DNA of 40,499 nucleotides from contig CAYNFH010000028.1 of NCBI GenBank assembly GCA_964396385.1, positions 1 through 40,499 of the forward strand. Reading direction: 5' to 3'. This document shows, piece by piece, positions 22,800 to 29,717 of the stretch (position 1 is its first letter; the number at the start of each line of letters is the position of its first letter). The notes under the pieces were generated by a model, which ran no database searches, had not been told where the DNA came from, and saw nothing but the letters and a program-made list of their open reading frames with translations. Origin of the DNA: CAYNFH01 sp964396385. Lineage in GTDB: Bacteria > Armatimonadota > Chthonomonadetes > Chthonomonadales > CAJBBX01. A program made the translations under genes and the position numbers.

Positions 22800-24000
22800 T
22801 TTCGGTGAGGGGGAGTGAGACATTGTCTCAAACTGTACATTGACCGGGAGGAGCGGCGGCACCGCATTGGCCACCGGCGTGGGTGCGGTAATTGGTGGGA
22901 GCTGCGTAAAAAGCGAAGAAAGCGTAATAAGGGGGGCGCAGCCCCCGTTCCAAGCTCAACAGGGGCAGGGTTCTCAGGTTGCGCAGGAAGCGCAATAAGC
23001 GCAGAAAGGGTGCAGATTCCGAGGGCGCTCCTCTCAGGCTTCTGATTCCCTGTCTGATTCCGGGGGCTCCTGCGGCCCTGTTCCGAGGGCTCTGCCCTCG
23101 TGCTCCCGCTGAGGGGGCTTCATTCGCCCCCTCAGCCTCCCCTCATAACGAGCCGCTGCGCGGGCTGCGCAGGCATTGCCGGAACCGCGACCGTCCCTGC
23201 GGGCCAGTTCCCGCGGGCCGGCTGCTGCCCCGCGTTCGACAGTTCTGCCGGCATGCAGCCTGGCAGGCTCATAGCAGGTTCATGTGGCACGGCTGCTGCC
23301 CCGCGTGCGGCGCTACAGACTACATAGACAGCCGGAGCCCACTCGAATGATCATGCACGCTGCTGCATTGGGCACGAACCTCCGGAATCCTGCGGAGAGG
23401 GGAGCGGGGAGCGGGGGAGCCGCGCCTTGGCCGCGGAAGCGGACAGCGGCGGGGGCCGGGCCCCGGGAGGCAGCATGAGGCGCGGCCGGTACCTTCTTCC
23501 TGAACCACTGGTCCGGTTTCCTCCGGCCGCGGAGGCTCGTGCGAGAGGTCTTTCCCCGCACCTGGGCCGCATTCTGTCTCCGCGGCCGAAGGCCGCTCCG
23601 AATCGGCGGACCCGCCGTACGTCTCCATGCCGAACGGCATTGATTGCCCGTGCAACGAATGCAGCCCGGGTTTTGGAGGGGCCTCTCGCACGAGCCTCCG
23701 CCGCCCGGTGAGGCAGTAACGGTGTGGCAGCTTGGCAGGCCGGGCGTCGCCTCACCCTGCCGCCTAGGGACCGGCCCAGGGTTCCCGCTCCCGCCACTGG
23801 TTTGAGGGAGCGGGACGCTGTCCGCTTCCGCGGCCAAAGCGCGGCTCATCCGCCTCCACTCCTCCCCCGCAATTGTGCAGCCGCGCGGCGCGGCTGCCTG
23901 GATTCTTTTAGCGGACAGCGGCGGTGTGCAACCAATGAGGCCGCTAGCGCGCAGGCTATGTTTGGGTGGTTCATACCTGCGTGGGACGGGGTTGGGCGGA
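22800..24000. other. About 1.2 kb of hairpin-rich DNA without a convincing gene
   Basis: Open frames here (for example 22815-23045 plus, 22979-23350 plus, 23313-24011 minus) give Arg/Pro/Gly/Ala-rich translations without domains, and none has a good ribosome-binding site. The DNA is packed with palindromes: GGGGGCGCAGCCCCC near 22936, GAGGGCTCTGCCCTC near 23085-23099, CTGAGGGGGC/GCCCCCTCAG near 23108-23133, and ATGCCGAACGGCAT near 23628. Two long inverted repeats are nested (separate entry), and CGGCTGCTGCCCCGCGT occurs twice (23219-23235, 23290-23306). The region may be a relic of a mobile element, a structured RNA or a recombination hotspot. Confidence 0.6.
23417..23847. repeat. Nested long inverted repeats
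   Basis: The outer arms at 23417-23448 and 23816-23847 are complementary over 32 bases with one mismatch; the core is TTGGCCGCGGAAGCGGACAG. The inner arms GGAGGCTCGTGCGAGAGG (23531-23548) and its exact complement (23682-23699) are perfect over 18 bases. A third, small hairpin CCCGCTCCC/GGGAGCGGG lies at about 23784-23814. The innermost 133 bases contain no gene. A further copy of AGCGGACAGCGGCGG lies near 23909. Confidence 0.85.
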
Positions 24001-25356
24001 TCAGGGGCCAATGGCTAGGTCGAGGGCAGCGTCGGTGGAGAGGGTGCGGCCGGCGGTCCAGGCGGACGTGAGCTCCTTCTGGTCCAAGCCCACGCGCAGC
24101 CAGGCGAGATAGCGCTGGTATTCGTCGTGCTGGTACCGCGGGATTGGTGCGCCGATCTCCTCCCGCAGGGCCTCCACCCGGCCCAGGAGGCGAGCCGCCC
24201 GCTCGAGCCGGGATTCCTCTATCTCCAGGTAGGCCAGCTCCGAGAGGCTGTCCACGAGACCATCCGGCGCGCTGTGCCCATGGCTGTGGAGCAGCAGCGC
24301 GTCCCGCACGCGCTCCCGGGCCTCCAGCAGGCGGCCCTGCGCCCGCGCGATGGCGGCCTGGACGACGAGCCCGGCGGCGATGTACCAGTCGACGCCCCGC
24401 TGGCCCGTCATGCCGCGGTAGAGGGTGAGGGCCTGCTCCGCGAGGTCCGTCGCGGCCGGGTAGTCGCCCAGGTGTCGCGCCAGCTCGGCCTGGCAGAGCA
24501 GGGCGTACGCTTCGCCGCCCCGGTTGTCCAGCTCCCGGCAGAGCGCCAGGCTCTCCGCCAGGTAGGCGCGGGCCTGCTGCAGCTCGCCCTGGGCGAGCGC
24601 GCCGGAGCCCAAGTTGCCGAGCAGGACGGAAGCGCGCGCCTTATCGCCGAGCCGGCGGTAGATGGCGAGGCTCTGCTCCTGGAGGTCGCGGCCGCGCTGC
24701 GCGTCGCCCATCAGGTGGGCCATCACGCCGGCCATGTTGAGGGTCTCCGCCCGCACTTCGTCCGGGACCTCGTCCGACCTCTCCAGCGCTCGCTCCAGCC
24801 ATTCTCGGCCCTCGCGGAAGCGGCCGCTCCGGCGCCAGAAGGGCCAGAGGCCGCAGGCGAGGCGCATCCCCGCCTCCGCGCCGTCCGGCTCGGCAAGGGT
24901 CCAGGCGAGCGCCGCACGCAGGTTGTCGTGGTCCGCCGCGATGCGAGACTCCCACACGGCGACCTCCTGTTCCGTAAGGGAGCTGGAGTCCTGCTCGGCG
25001 AGGGCCAGGAAGTGGTCGCGGTGCCGCCGGTAGACTTCCGTGCCTTCACCCTGGTCCAGCAGCCGCTCCCGCGCGTACTGGCGCACGGTCTCCAGGAGCC
25101 GGTACCGGCCGGTGCGCTGGTCCTGTACGGCGAGGGACCGCTGGACGAGAGAGGTGAGGAGCGGCAGGAGGTCGCCGGGGGCGATGGCGGTGTCCGGGGG
25201 CATGCGGTCCCGGGCCGCGCCGCAGGCGGGGCAGAACCGGGCGTTGGGAGGCAGGGGCTCGCCACAGGCGCACCGGGGCGCGGTGAGCTTTGCGCCGCAG
25301 GCGGGGCAGAATCGGGCGGCGGGGCCGCAGTCTTGCTGGCAGGAGGGGCAGAGCAT
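24001..25356 (-). CDS. Double zinc-ribbon / TPR protein lacking the expected NB-ARC domain
   Basis: A 451-residue protein. Two zinc ribbons occupy residues 1-50 (Cys3, 6, 17, 20 and Cys29, 31, 42, 45). From residue 62 onward it matches the part that normally follows an NB-ARC ATPase: LVQRSLAVQDQRTGRYRLLE, TVRQYARERL, then tandem TPRs (about 200-400) and the C-terminal module AARLLGRVEALREEIGAP ... ALDLAI. No Walker A or B motif exists. In the usual architecture an ATPase sits between the two parts, so this gene looks like an internal deletion or a natural short form. The start at 25356 fits the ribbon but lacks a clear Shine-Dalgarno. Probably a protein-interaction factor; function unknown. 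Confidence 0.8.
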   Translation of the reverse strand: MLCPSCQQDCGPAARFCPACGAKLTAPRCACGEPLPPNARFCPACGAARDRMPPDTAIAPGDLLPLLTSLVQRSLAVQDQRTGRYRLLETVRQYARERLLDQGEGTEVYRRHRDHFLALAEQDSSSLTEQEVAVWESRIAADHDNLRAALAWTLAEPDGAEAGMRLACGLWPFWRRSGRFREGREWLERALERSDEVPDEVRAETLNMAGVMAHLMGDAQRGRDLQEQSLAIYRRLGDKARASVLLGNLGSGALAQGELQQARAYLAESLALCRELDNRGGEAYALLCQAELARHLGDYPAATDLAEQALTLYRGMTGQRGVDWYIAAGLVVQAAIARAQGRLLEARERVRDALLLHSHGHSAPDGLVDSLSELAYLEIEESRLERAARLLGRVEALREEIGAPIPRYQHDEYQRYLAWLRVGLDQKELTSAWTAGRTLSTDAALDLAIGP

Positions 25357-25523
25357 ACGGTGTTTTGGTACGCGTTGCGGGGGGGAAGTACCTGCGGGTC
25401 GCTCAGTCCCGGCGAATGGAATTCCCGGGTGACAGGTACGCAAAGTCCGCCTGTGCGGACTCGGGAACCGGGTGGAGGGGGATCATCAGGTGTGGCGAAC
25501 GGTTTCCTGCGCCGCCGTAGAGT

Positions 25524-25551
25524 GGCCCCCCACCCCCAACTTTGGGGGAGC
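25524..25551. repeat. C5-AA/TT-G5 palindrome, copy 1 of a mirrored pair
   Basis: GGCCCCCCACCCCCAACT followed by TTGGGGGAGC. Its core CCCCCAAC/TTTGGGGG (25533-25548) is nearly self-complementary. It has the same layout as the copies at 16413-16490 and 35321-35348. Confidence 0.85.
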
Positions 25552-25622
25552 TTCTTGCCTGTTCAGAGTTCCGGCGCAAGGTTGCGGCGGTGGATCTGCA
25601 CTCTTGGAACGGGAGTGAACAG

Positions 25623-25650
25623 CCTCCCCCAGAGTTGGGGGCCGGGGGGC
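25623..25650. repeat. C5-AA/TT-G5 palindrome, copy 2, opposite orientation
   Basis: The reverse complement reads GCCCCCCGGCCCCCAACT then CTGGGGGAGGC, the same element as 25524-25551 but inverted, 72 bases away. The two copies together form a larger inverted repeat. Confidence 0.85.
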
Positions 25651-25743
25651 GTGATGCAGGCCGTTGGATGCCGCAGTCTCTCTAACGGTTCAGAGAGAGC
25701 GGCGTCAAGCCGCCGCACTCCAAAGGCGAGGACTGACCTTGTG

Positions 25744-26643
25744 ATGTGGATTGCCTTACTACTTGCAATTGGGCTCGTACATCCCGGCAGGGACCAGGTG
25801 CCGGTCTATCTGTGTGATCGCTCGGCACCTGTGATGAGGCTCTCGCCGAGTGAAATTCCGCTGGTTGGCGACCTGGCGTACGATGGTGGAGAGAGAAGGC
25901 TGTACAACTGGTTTCGCGGCACTCATGGGCTGGAACTCTCCACGTGGGATGCGGGAGGGAGGCTCGTCTCACGGATCCGTCTTCCCTCAGGCTACGAACC
26001 GTTGGACGCTCTTCATCGCCGCGGTGCGCGACTCGCGGCAGTCGTCTGGTCTCCGCCTGGCTCCGGCCTCTTTCTGGCGTCTATCGACCCTCGCAATGGC
26101 ACGTACACAATGGAGAGACTCGGTGGGAGCCTGCTCGATTATGACAACGGACTCGATCCAGGCACGGCGTCAAAGGTGAGGCGAGCTGTAACTTCGCTAC
26201 GATGGGATAGGCCACGGCCGATCGAGACGCACAGATCGTCCGTAGTGGCCGGCGCCGACGTGCCCGTGAATGCGCATCTTGCAGACGTACCTTTGGCATT
26301 CAATAAGGGTGTCACTCTGCTTGCATTCGGGTGGAGATATGGGCTGTTGTCGCCGATCCGCTTGGCCGTACGCGTCGCGAAGGACAAGTACCGAGACTTC
26401 GATATTCGGTCACTGGCGGCTGGTTTGTACGATCTACCCACGAGTGATCGCGGACATTGGCGTCTGCTCTGCATCGACGCGGCTGGTGAGACTGCAGCAT
26501 TTGGCACAGAGCCGCCGGAGGAGCATGCAGAACGAAAAGTCCTGTGGATTGCAGGGGGTGGCGCAGCGCCGCGAGTCGCTCGCGAGCAGTCTGGACTACT
26601 AGCCCGTCGCCTCCGCACGTATGGTCCCTTCAAGGTGAGATAG
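25744..26643 (+). CDS. Exported hypothetical protein
   Basis: A 299-residue protein with a short signal-peptide-like N-terminus (MWIALLLAIGLVHPG). The remainder is beta-rich with aromatic strands (AYDGGERRLYNWFRGTHGLE, RLAAVVWSPPGSGLFLASID, LLAFGWRYGLLSPIRLAVRV, HWRLLCIDAAGETAAFG). The spacing suggests a beta-propeller-like or six-bladed sensor fold, but no family is recognised. The frame stays open far upstream only because it is antisense to the zinc-ribbon gene; the signal peptide and change of composition place the start at 25744 (GTG 25741 is an alternative). Its codon use is visibly less G/C-rich at third positions than its neighbours, which hints at a separate origin. It is convergent with GH43. 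Confidence 0.6.
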   Translation: MWIALLLAIGLVHPGRDQVPVYLCDRSAPVMRLSPSEIPLVGDLAYDGGERRLYNWFRGTHGLELSTWDAGGRLVSRIRLPSGYEPLDALHRRGARLAAVVWSPPGSGLFLASIDPRNGTYTMERLGGSLLDYDNGLDPGTASKVRRAVTSLRWDRPRPIETHRSSVVAGADVPVNAHLADVPLAFNKGVTLLAFGWRYGLLSPIRLAVRVAKDKYRDFDIRSLAAGLYDLPTSDRGHWRLLCIDAAGETAAFGTEPPEEHAERKVLWIAGGGAAPRVAREQSGLLARRLRTYGPFKVR

Positions 26644-26685
26644 ACTGCAGATTGGCTGGCTGCCGTGGGCGGCGCCGCCTGCCGG

Positions 26686-27708
26686 TCAGTTCGGCGGGGT
26701 GACGGTGGGCCAGCCGGCGGAGTCCCAGCGGACGGCGCCGATCTGGAGGGTGGGCCGGCCGCCGCGGTCGCGCACGTACTCGTAGTGGAAGCTGAAGCGG
26801 TCCACGCCCTCGTCGGACAGGATGCCGGCGTGGCCGGGGCCGATGCGCGGGTCGAAGGGCCTGCCGGAGCCGTCATCCGGGTGGGAGCCCAGGACCAGGG
26901 TGCCGCCGCCCTGGAGCAGCGGCAGCCCCTGGCGGTCCACGTAGGGGCCGGTGATGCGGCGGGAGCGGCCCACGCGTATGTTGTAGGTGCTCCGGGCGCC
27001 GCGGCAGCAGTAGTCCCAGTTCACAAAGAGGTAGTAGTAGCCGCCGTGGGAGCAGATGAAAGGAGCTTCGATGCTGTCCGCGCGGTCCTGCGGGTGCCGC
27101 GCCAGCGACTCCATGGAGGTCCCGATGCGCTTGCCGGTAGCCGGGTCCAGCTCCACGAGCTTGATGCCGCTCCAGAAGGAGCCGAACCCCAGCCAGAGCC
27201 TGCCGTCGCGCGATTCCGTGACGCAGGGGTCGATGGCGTTGAAGTCGTCCCGCCCGGTGGACTGGATCACCACGCCCTCATCGGTCCAGGAGCCGGGCTC
27301 CAGGGTGCGGCTGGCGGCGAGGCCGATGGCCGATTCATGGCTGCCGAAGGTGGAGACGGCGTAGTAGAGGAGGTAACGGCCGCGGACGTAGCGCACGTCC
27401 GGCGCCCAGAAGTGGCCGTTGGGATTCCTGGGGGTGACGGTGCGGGTCCAGGCGGGGGGCTCCGGCAGAACCGGGCCGCGGAAGGTCCAGTGGACGCGGT
27501 CGGTGGAGGAGAAGGCGGGGCAGCCCAGGCCGGTGCCGAACACCCAGTAGGTATCGCCGCGCCTGATGAGGGTGGAGGGGTCGTGGATCGAGAGGTCGGT
27601 CTCCTGGGCGATCGCGGCGGACAGGAGGGCGAGCAGCAGGAGAGGGAGGAAGGACCCCGCAACGGACCTAAGCACGGTGGGCGAAGGACATGGGAGTTGC
27701 CGGTACAT
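26686..27708 (-). CDS. Secreted GH43-family glycoside hydrolase (arabinanase-like)
   Basis: A 340-residue enzyme with signal peptide (hydrophobic LPLLLLALLSAAIA, cleavage near Gln35). It is a five-bladed propeller of GH43 type with the general base Asp43 (IHDPSTLI), the pKa-modulating Asp160 (NAIDPCV) and the acid Glu214 (SIEAPFI). WAPDVRYVRGRYLLYYAVS and IGPGHAGIL are typical of endo-alpha-1,5-L-arabinanases and relatives, which cut arabinan in plant pectin with inversion. With the GH5 enzyme at 13.7 kb it points to growth on plant polysaccharide. The start at 27708 precedes the signal peptide, though its ribosome-binding site is weak. Confidence 0.9.
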   Translation of the reverse strand: MYRQLPCPSPTVLRSVAGSFLPLLLLALLSAAIAQETDLSIHDPSTLIRRGDTYWVFGTGLGCPAFSSTDRVHWTFRGPVLPEPPAWTRTVTPRNPNGHFWAPDVRYVRGRYLLYYAVSTFGSHESAIGLAASRTLEPGSWTDEGVVIQSTGRDDFNAIDPCVTESRDGRLWLGFGSFWSGIKLVELDPATGKRIGTSMESLARHPQDRADSIEAPFICSHGGYYYLFVNWDYCCRGARSTYNIRVGRSRRITGPYVDRQGLPLLQGGGTLVLGSHPDDGSGRPFDPRIGPGHAGILSDEGVDRFSFHYEYVRDRGGRPTLQIGAVRWDSAGWPTVTPPN

Positions 27709-27724
27709 GTGTTGCCGCCGATTA

Positions 27725-27748
27725 GCTCGGCGGGAGCCTCGCGCTCCC
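27725..27748. repeat. REP-like element, second copy
   Basis: GCTCGGCGGGAGCCTCGCGC followed by TCCC differs at two positions from 19256-19279. It is a short palindromic element just upstream of the GH43 gene. Confidence 0.75.
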
Positions 27749-27895
27749 CACAGTTTGGGCCAGAGTGCAGGTGTTGGGACGAGTGCTCCGCGCGGTACAG
27801 AGCGGTTCGGCATGGGGAGCCGAGAGGGGCGCAGGCTCCCTCTCACCCTCCCGTTCTTGCGGTTTCCACGCCCGACACCTGACGGTGGTAACAGT

Positions 27896-27922
27896 GGGAG
27901 CGGTGTTCTATGAGCCGCTCCC
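27896..27922 (-). terminator. Possible terminator hairpin
   Basis: GGGAGCGG (27896-27903) pairs with CCGCTCCC (27915-27922) around an 11-base loop, 9 bases beyond the stop of the minus-strand gene ending at 27931. No T run follows on the minus strand, so it may be a factor-dependent or weak site. Confidence 0.35.
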
Positions 27923-27930
27923 CGGCTATC

Positions 27931-28719
27931 TCAGATTCCGGCCACGGCGGCGACGTTTTCGGCGACGATGTCCGGACGGTCCGGGGGGAACATGCCGATG
28001 AGGACGCCGTCCTTGGGCTTGAGCGCCGGCGCCACGTCCGTGAGGGCCTGCTGGATGGTGAGCCGGCCCGCGCCCAGGATCTTGTAGGCGATGCAGGGCT
28101 GGTCCAGGTGGCGCAGCGCGCCAAGCGCCGCTGCGCGGTCCGCAGGGTCGAACTCCTCCTTGGGCTCCACGTCCTTGCGGCCCCGGTACCCCGTAAGGTT
28201 GTACATGCAGACCATATGGAAGTCCAGGGGCAGGCCCAGGGACTGCGCCTTGAGGTGCCACTCCGGGTTGTGCGCCGCCATCCCGACCGGCAGCCCGAGC
28301 GAGCGGATGGTGTCGATCCGCTCTCGCAGCTCCTCCTGGCGATTCTCCTCCATCATCACGTCCGCGTCGCCGCCGTGGACGTAGATGGCGGAGGCGCCGG
28401 CGCCGGCTGCGAGCTTGATGTTGGCCACCGCGTTCCGGTGCTCCGGCGCGGTCTGGGCTATCCAGCGCATCTTGCCGCCCTCGCGCCAGTACTCCGCCAG
28501 CACCCGCATGATGAAGGCATCGGCCCGGGCGATAAGCGCGGTGATGCCCCTGGACTCGCAGTCCCGCCAGTGGGCCTTGATGCGCTCTACGGTGAAGTAC
28601 TCCACCATCTGGCGGCTGCGCTCGGTGTTCTGGTGCGAGAAGCCACTGATGGTGTTCCCGCCCACGATGAGGCGCGAGACCTCGAGCGAGCCGAGCGTTA
28701 TGGTTGGCAGTGATGGCAT
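27931..28719 (-). CDS. Hypothetical TIM-barrel-like protein
   Basis: A 262-residue soluble protein. Alternating short strands and helices with LIVGGNTISGFSHQ near the N-terminus, ITALIARAD, MRWIAQTAPEH, ASAIYVHGGDADVMME, LPVGMAAHNPEW, FHMVCMYNL and PCIAYKILGAGRLT fit the eight strands of a TIM barrel. Conserved-looking polar residues at strand ends (Asn, Asp, His, Lys) suggest an enzyme, but no specific family is identified and no cofactor motif is visible. The start at 28719 has AGAGGA about 10 bases upstream. It is preceded by a tandem repeat array and a DinB gene on the same strand. Confidence 0.7.
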   Translation of the reverse strand: MPSLPTITLGSLEVSRLIVGGNTISGFSHQNTERSRQMVEYFTVERIKAHWRDCESRGITALIARADAFIMRVLAEYWREGGKMRWIAQTAPEHRNAVANIKLAAGAGASAIYVHGGDADVMMEENRQEELRERIDTIRSLGLPVGMAAHNPEWHLKAQSLGLPLDFHMVCMYNLTGYRGRKDVEPKEEFDPADRAAALGALRHLDQPCIAYKILGAGRLTIQQALTDVAPALKPKDGVLIGMFPPDRPDIVAENVAAVAGI

Positions 28720-28738
28720 GGCGAGTTTTCCTCTCCCA

Positions 28739-28809
28739 GTGACGGGTGACGGATGACGGGTGACGGACGGAACTAGCATCCGCCGGTCCTCCGTCTTCCA
28801 TCATCCGTC
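28739..28809. repeat. GTGACGGGT tandem array with an inverted half
   Basis: Units GTGACGGGT, GACGGATGACGGG and TGACGGACGG run from 28739 to 28770. The nine bases GACGGATGA (28748-28756) recur inverted as TCATCCGTC at 28801-28809. The array fills the gap between the DinB and TIM-barrel genes, just upstream of the latter's ribosome-binding site. Confidence 0.75.
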
Positions 28810-28814
28810 GTGCA

Positions 28815-29282
28815 CTATGGTACGTCTACCCCCAGCATAATAGCGATGTAGTTTATCTGGCCGAGATGGTAGGACATGTTCCAGTAGGGGTAGGAGATGA
28901 CTTGGGCAATCGTCATCGGGCCCCAGGGCATGGCGATCTCTACGCCCAGGTCCGCGTCCGGTACTCCCCGGATCGTGTCGGCTACCTTGGCGCTATTCTC
29001 CTTGAGTGTGGCCTGGATCTGCCCCCAGTCCTTTGCCAGCTCGGCTTTCTTCTGGAAGTACTCGTCCATTGAGCCCAGCGAGTCCCATGAGCGGGTCTGG
29101 ATCAGCTTGGCGGTGCTCCCACACAGGATGGCGCACTCGGCTGCCTGGTCCAGGGCTGTGCGGGCGTCGCCCATGGGGCTCCAGGCGCGCTTGTCCTCGG
29201 GTATCCGGAGGACGGCGGCCTCCAGGTCCTCCGCCGCCTTGCGCGCGCCATCCGCAAAGAACTGCTGCAACGTCAGGGACAT
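28815..29282 (-). CDS. DinB-family protein
   Basis: A 155-residue four-helix-bundle protein of DinB/YfiT type. The family has a metal-binding site of three histidines and includes thiol-dependent transferases. The last helix SYHLGQINYIAIMLG matches the usual H-x-G-Q motif. The first helix position, often His, reads AECAILCGS here, so the metal site may be altered or incomplete. The start has a strong AGGAGG about 10 bases upstream. It probably shares a transcript with the TIM-barrel gene downstream. Confidence 0.8.
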   Translation of the reverse strand: MSLTLQQFFADGARKAAEDLEAAVLRIPEDKRAWSPMGDARTALDQAAECAILCGSTAKLIQTRSWDSLGSMDEYFQKKAELAKDWGQIQATLKENSAKVADTIRGVPDADLGVEIAMPWGPMTIAQVISYPYWNMSYHLGQINYIAIMLGVDVP

Positions 29283-29717
29283 CGTCTGGGCTCCTCCTGG
29301 TTGGATTCAAAATTATAGAGCGCGGGCACGGAGGCCCGCGCCTGCTCAAAGCTCAGCCGTAGCTCTCTGGTTGATAGGACTCTAGGTTCCGGCGCTTGGC
29401 CGGCAGTTCCTTCCCGATCCGGAGGCCCACCCACCGTCCGCCGTACTCATTGTTGCACTCTTTGCCCTCCCTGAGAGGGAGGGGAGCCATAGCTCGTGGG
29501 GCACGGGAGAGTCAGCCACCTCCGACAGTGAGCCTCGGGCGCTACACCAAGACACGCGCAAACAGCCGGACACCTCCCTCGCAGGGAGGGTTCAGAAAAG
29601 TACAACACGTACGACGTTGAGCGGGTGGGCCCCACCGCTTGCTCTTCCTTGTGGAACGGCGACAGAGGATTCGGGGCATCTTCCCCGGAAGGAGGAGAGA
29701 AAACAAAGGACATCGAC
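29283..29717. other. 435-base intergenic region with palindromic elements
   Basis: It lies between two divergent genes. It contains GCGCGGGC/GCCCGCGC near 29321-29342, CCTCCCTGAGAGGGAGG near 29465-29481, a second CCTCCCTCGCAGGGAGG near 29574-29590 followed by TTCAGAAAAGTAC, and GCGGGTGGGCCCCACCGC near 29620-29637. The CCTCCCT...AGGGAGG pair are variant copies of one hairpin. The promoter for the propeller gene should lie in the last 100 bases. No gene is seen. Confidence 0.55.

Larger units (their letters stand above)
25357..25743. other. Intergenic region with a mirrored pair of palindromic repeats
   Basis: The gap separates two divergent genes. It holds two opposite-facing copies of the dispersed C5-AA/TT-G5 palindrome (next entries) and an AGAGCGGCGTCAAGCCGCCG hairpin element near 25696-25720. 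The promoters of both neighbours must lie here or between the repeats. No gene was found. Confidence 0.6.

Noticed and set aside
23313..24011. A 232-codon minus-strand frame
   Set aside because: Its translation is Pro/Arg/Ala/Gly-rich, lies over the nested inverted repeats, has no domain and no ribosome-binding site; long frames arise easily in such G/C-rich DNA.
24127..25740. Very long plus-strand open frame running into the exported hypothetical gene
   Set aside because: It is antisense to the zinc-ribbon/TPR gene, whose protein is recognisable; only the part from 25744 has a signal peptide and credible coding pattern.
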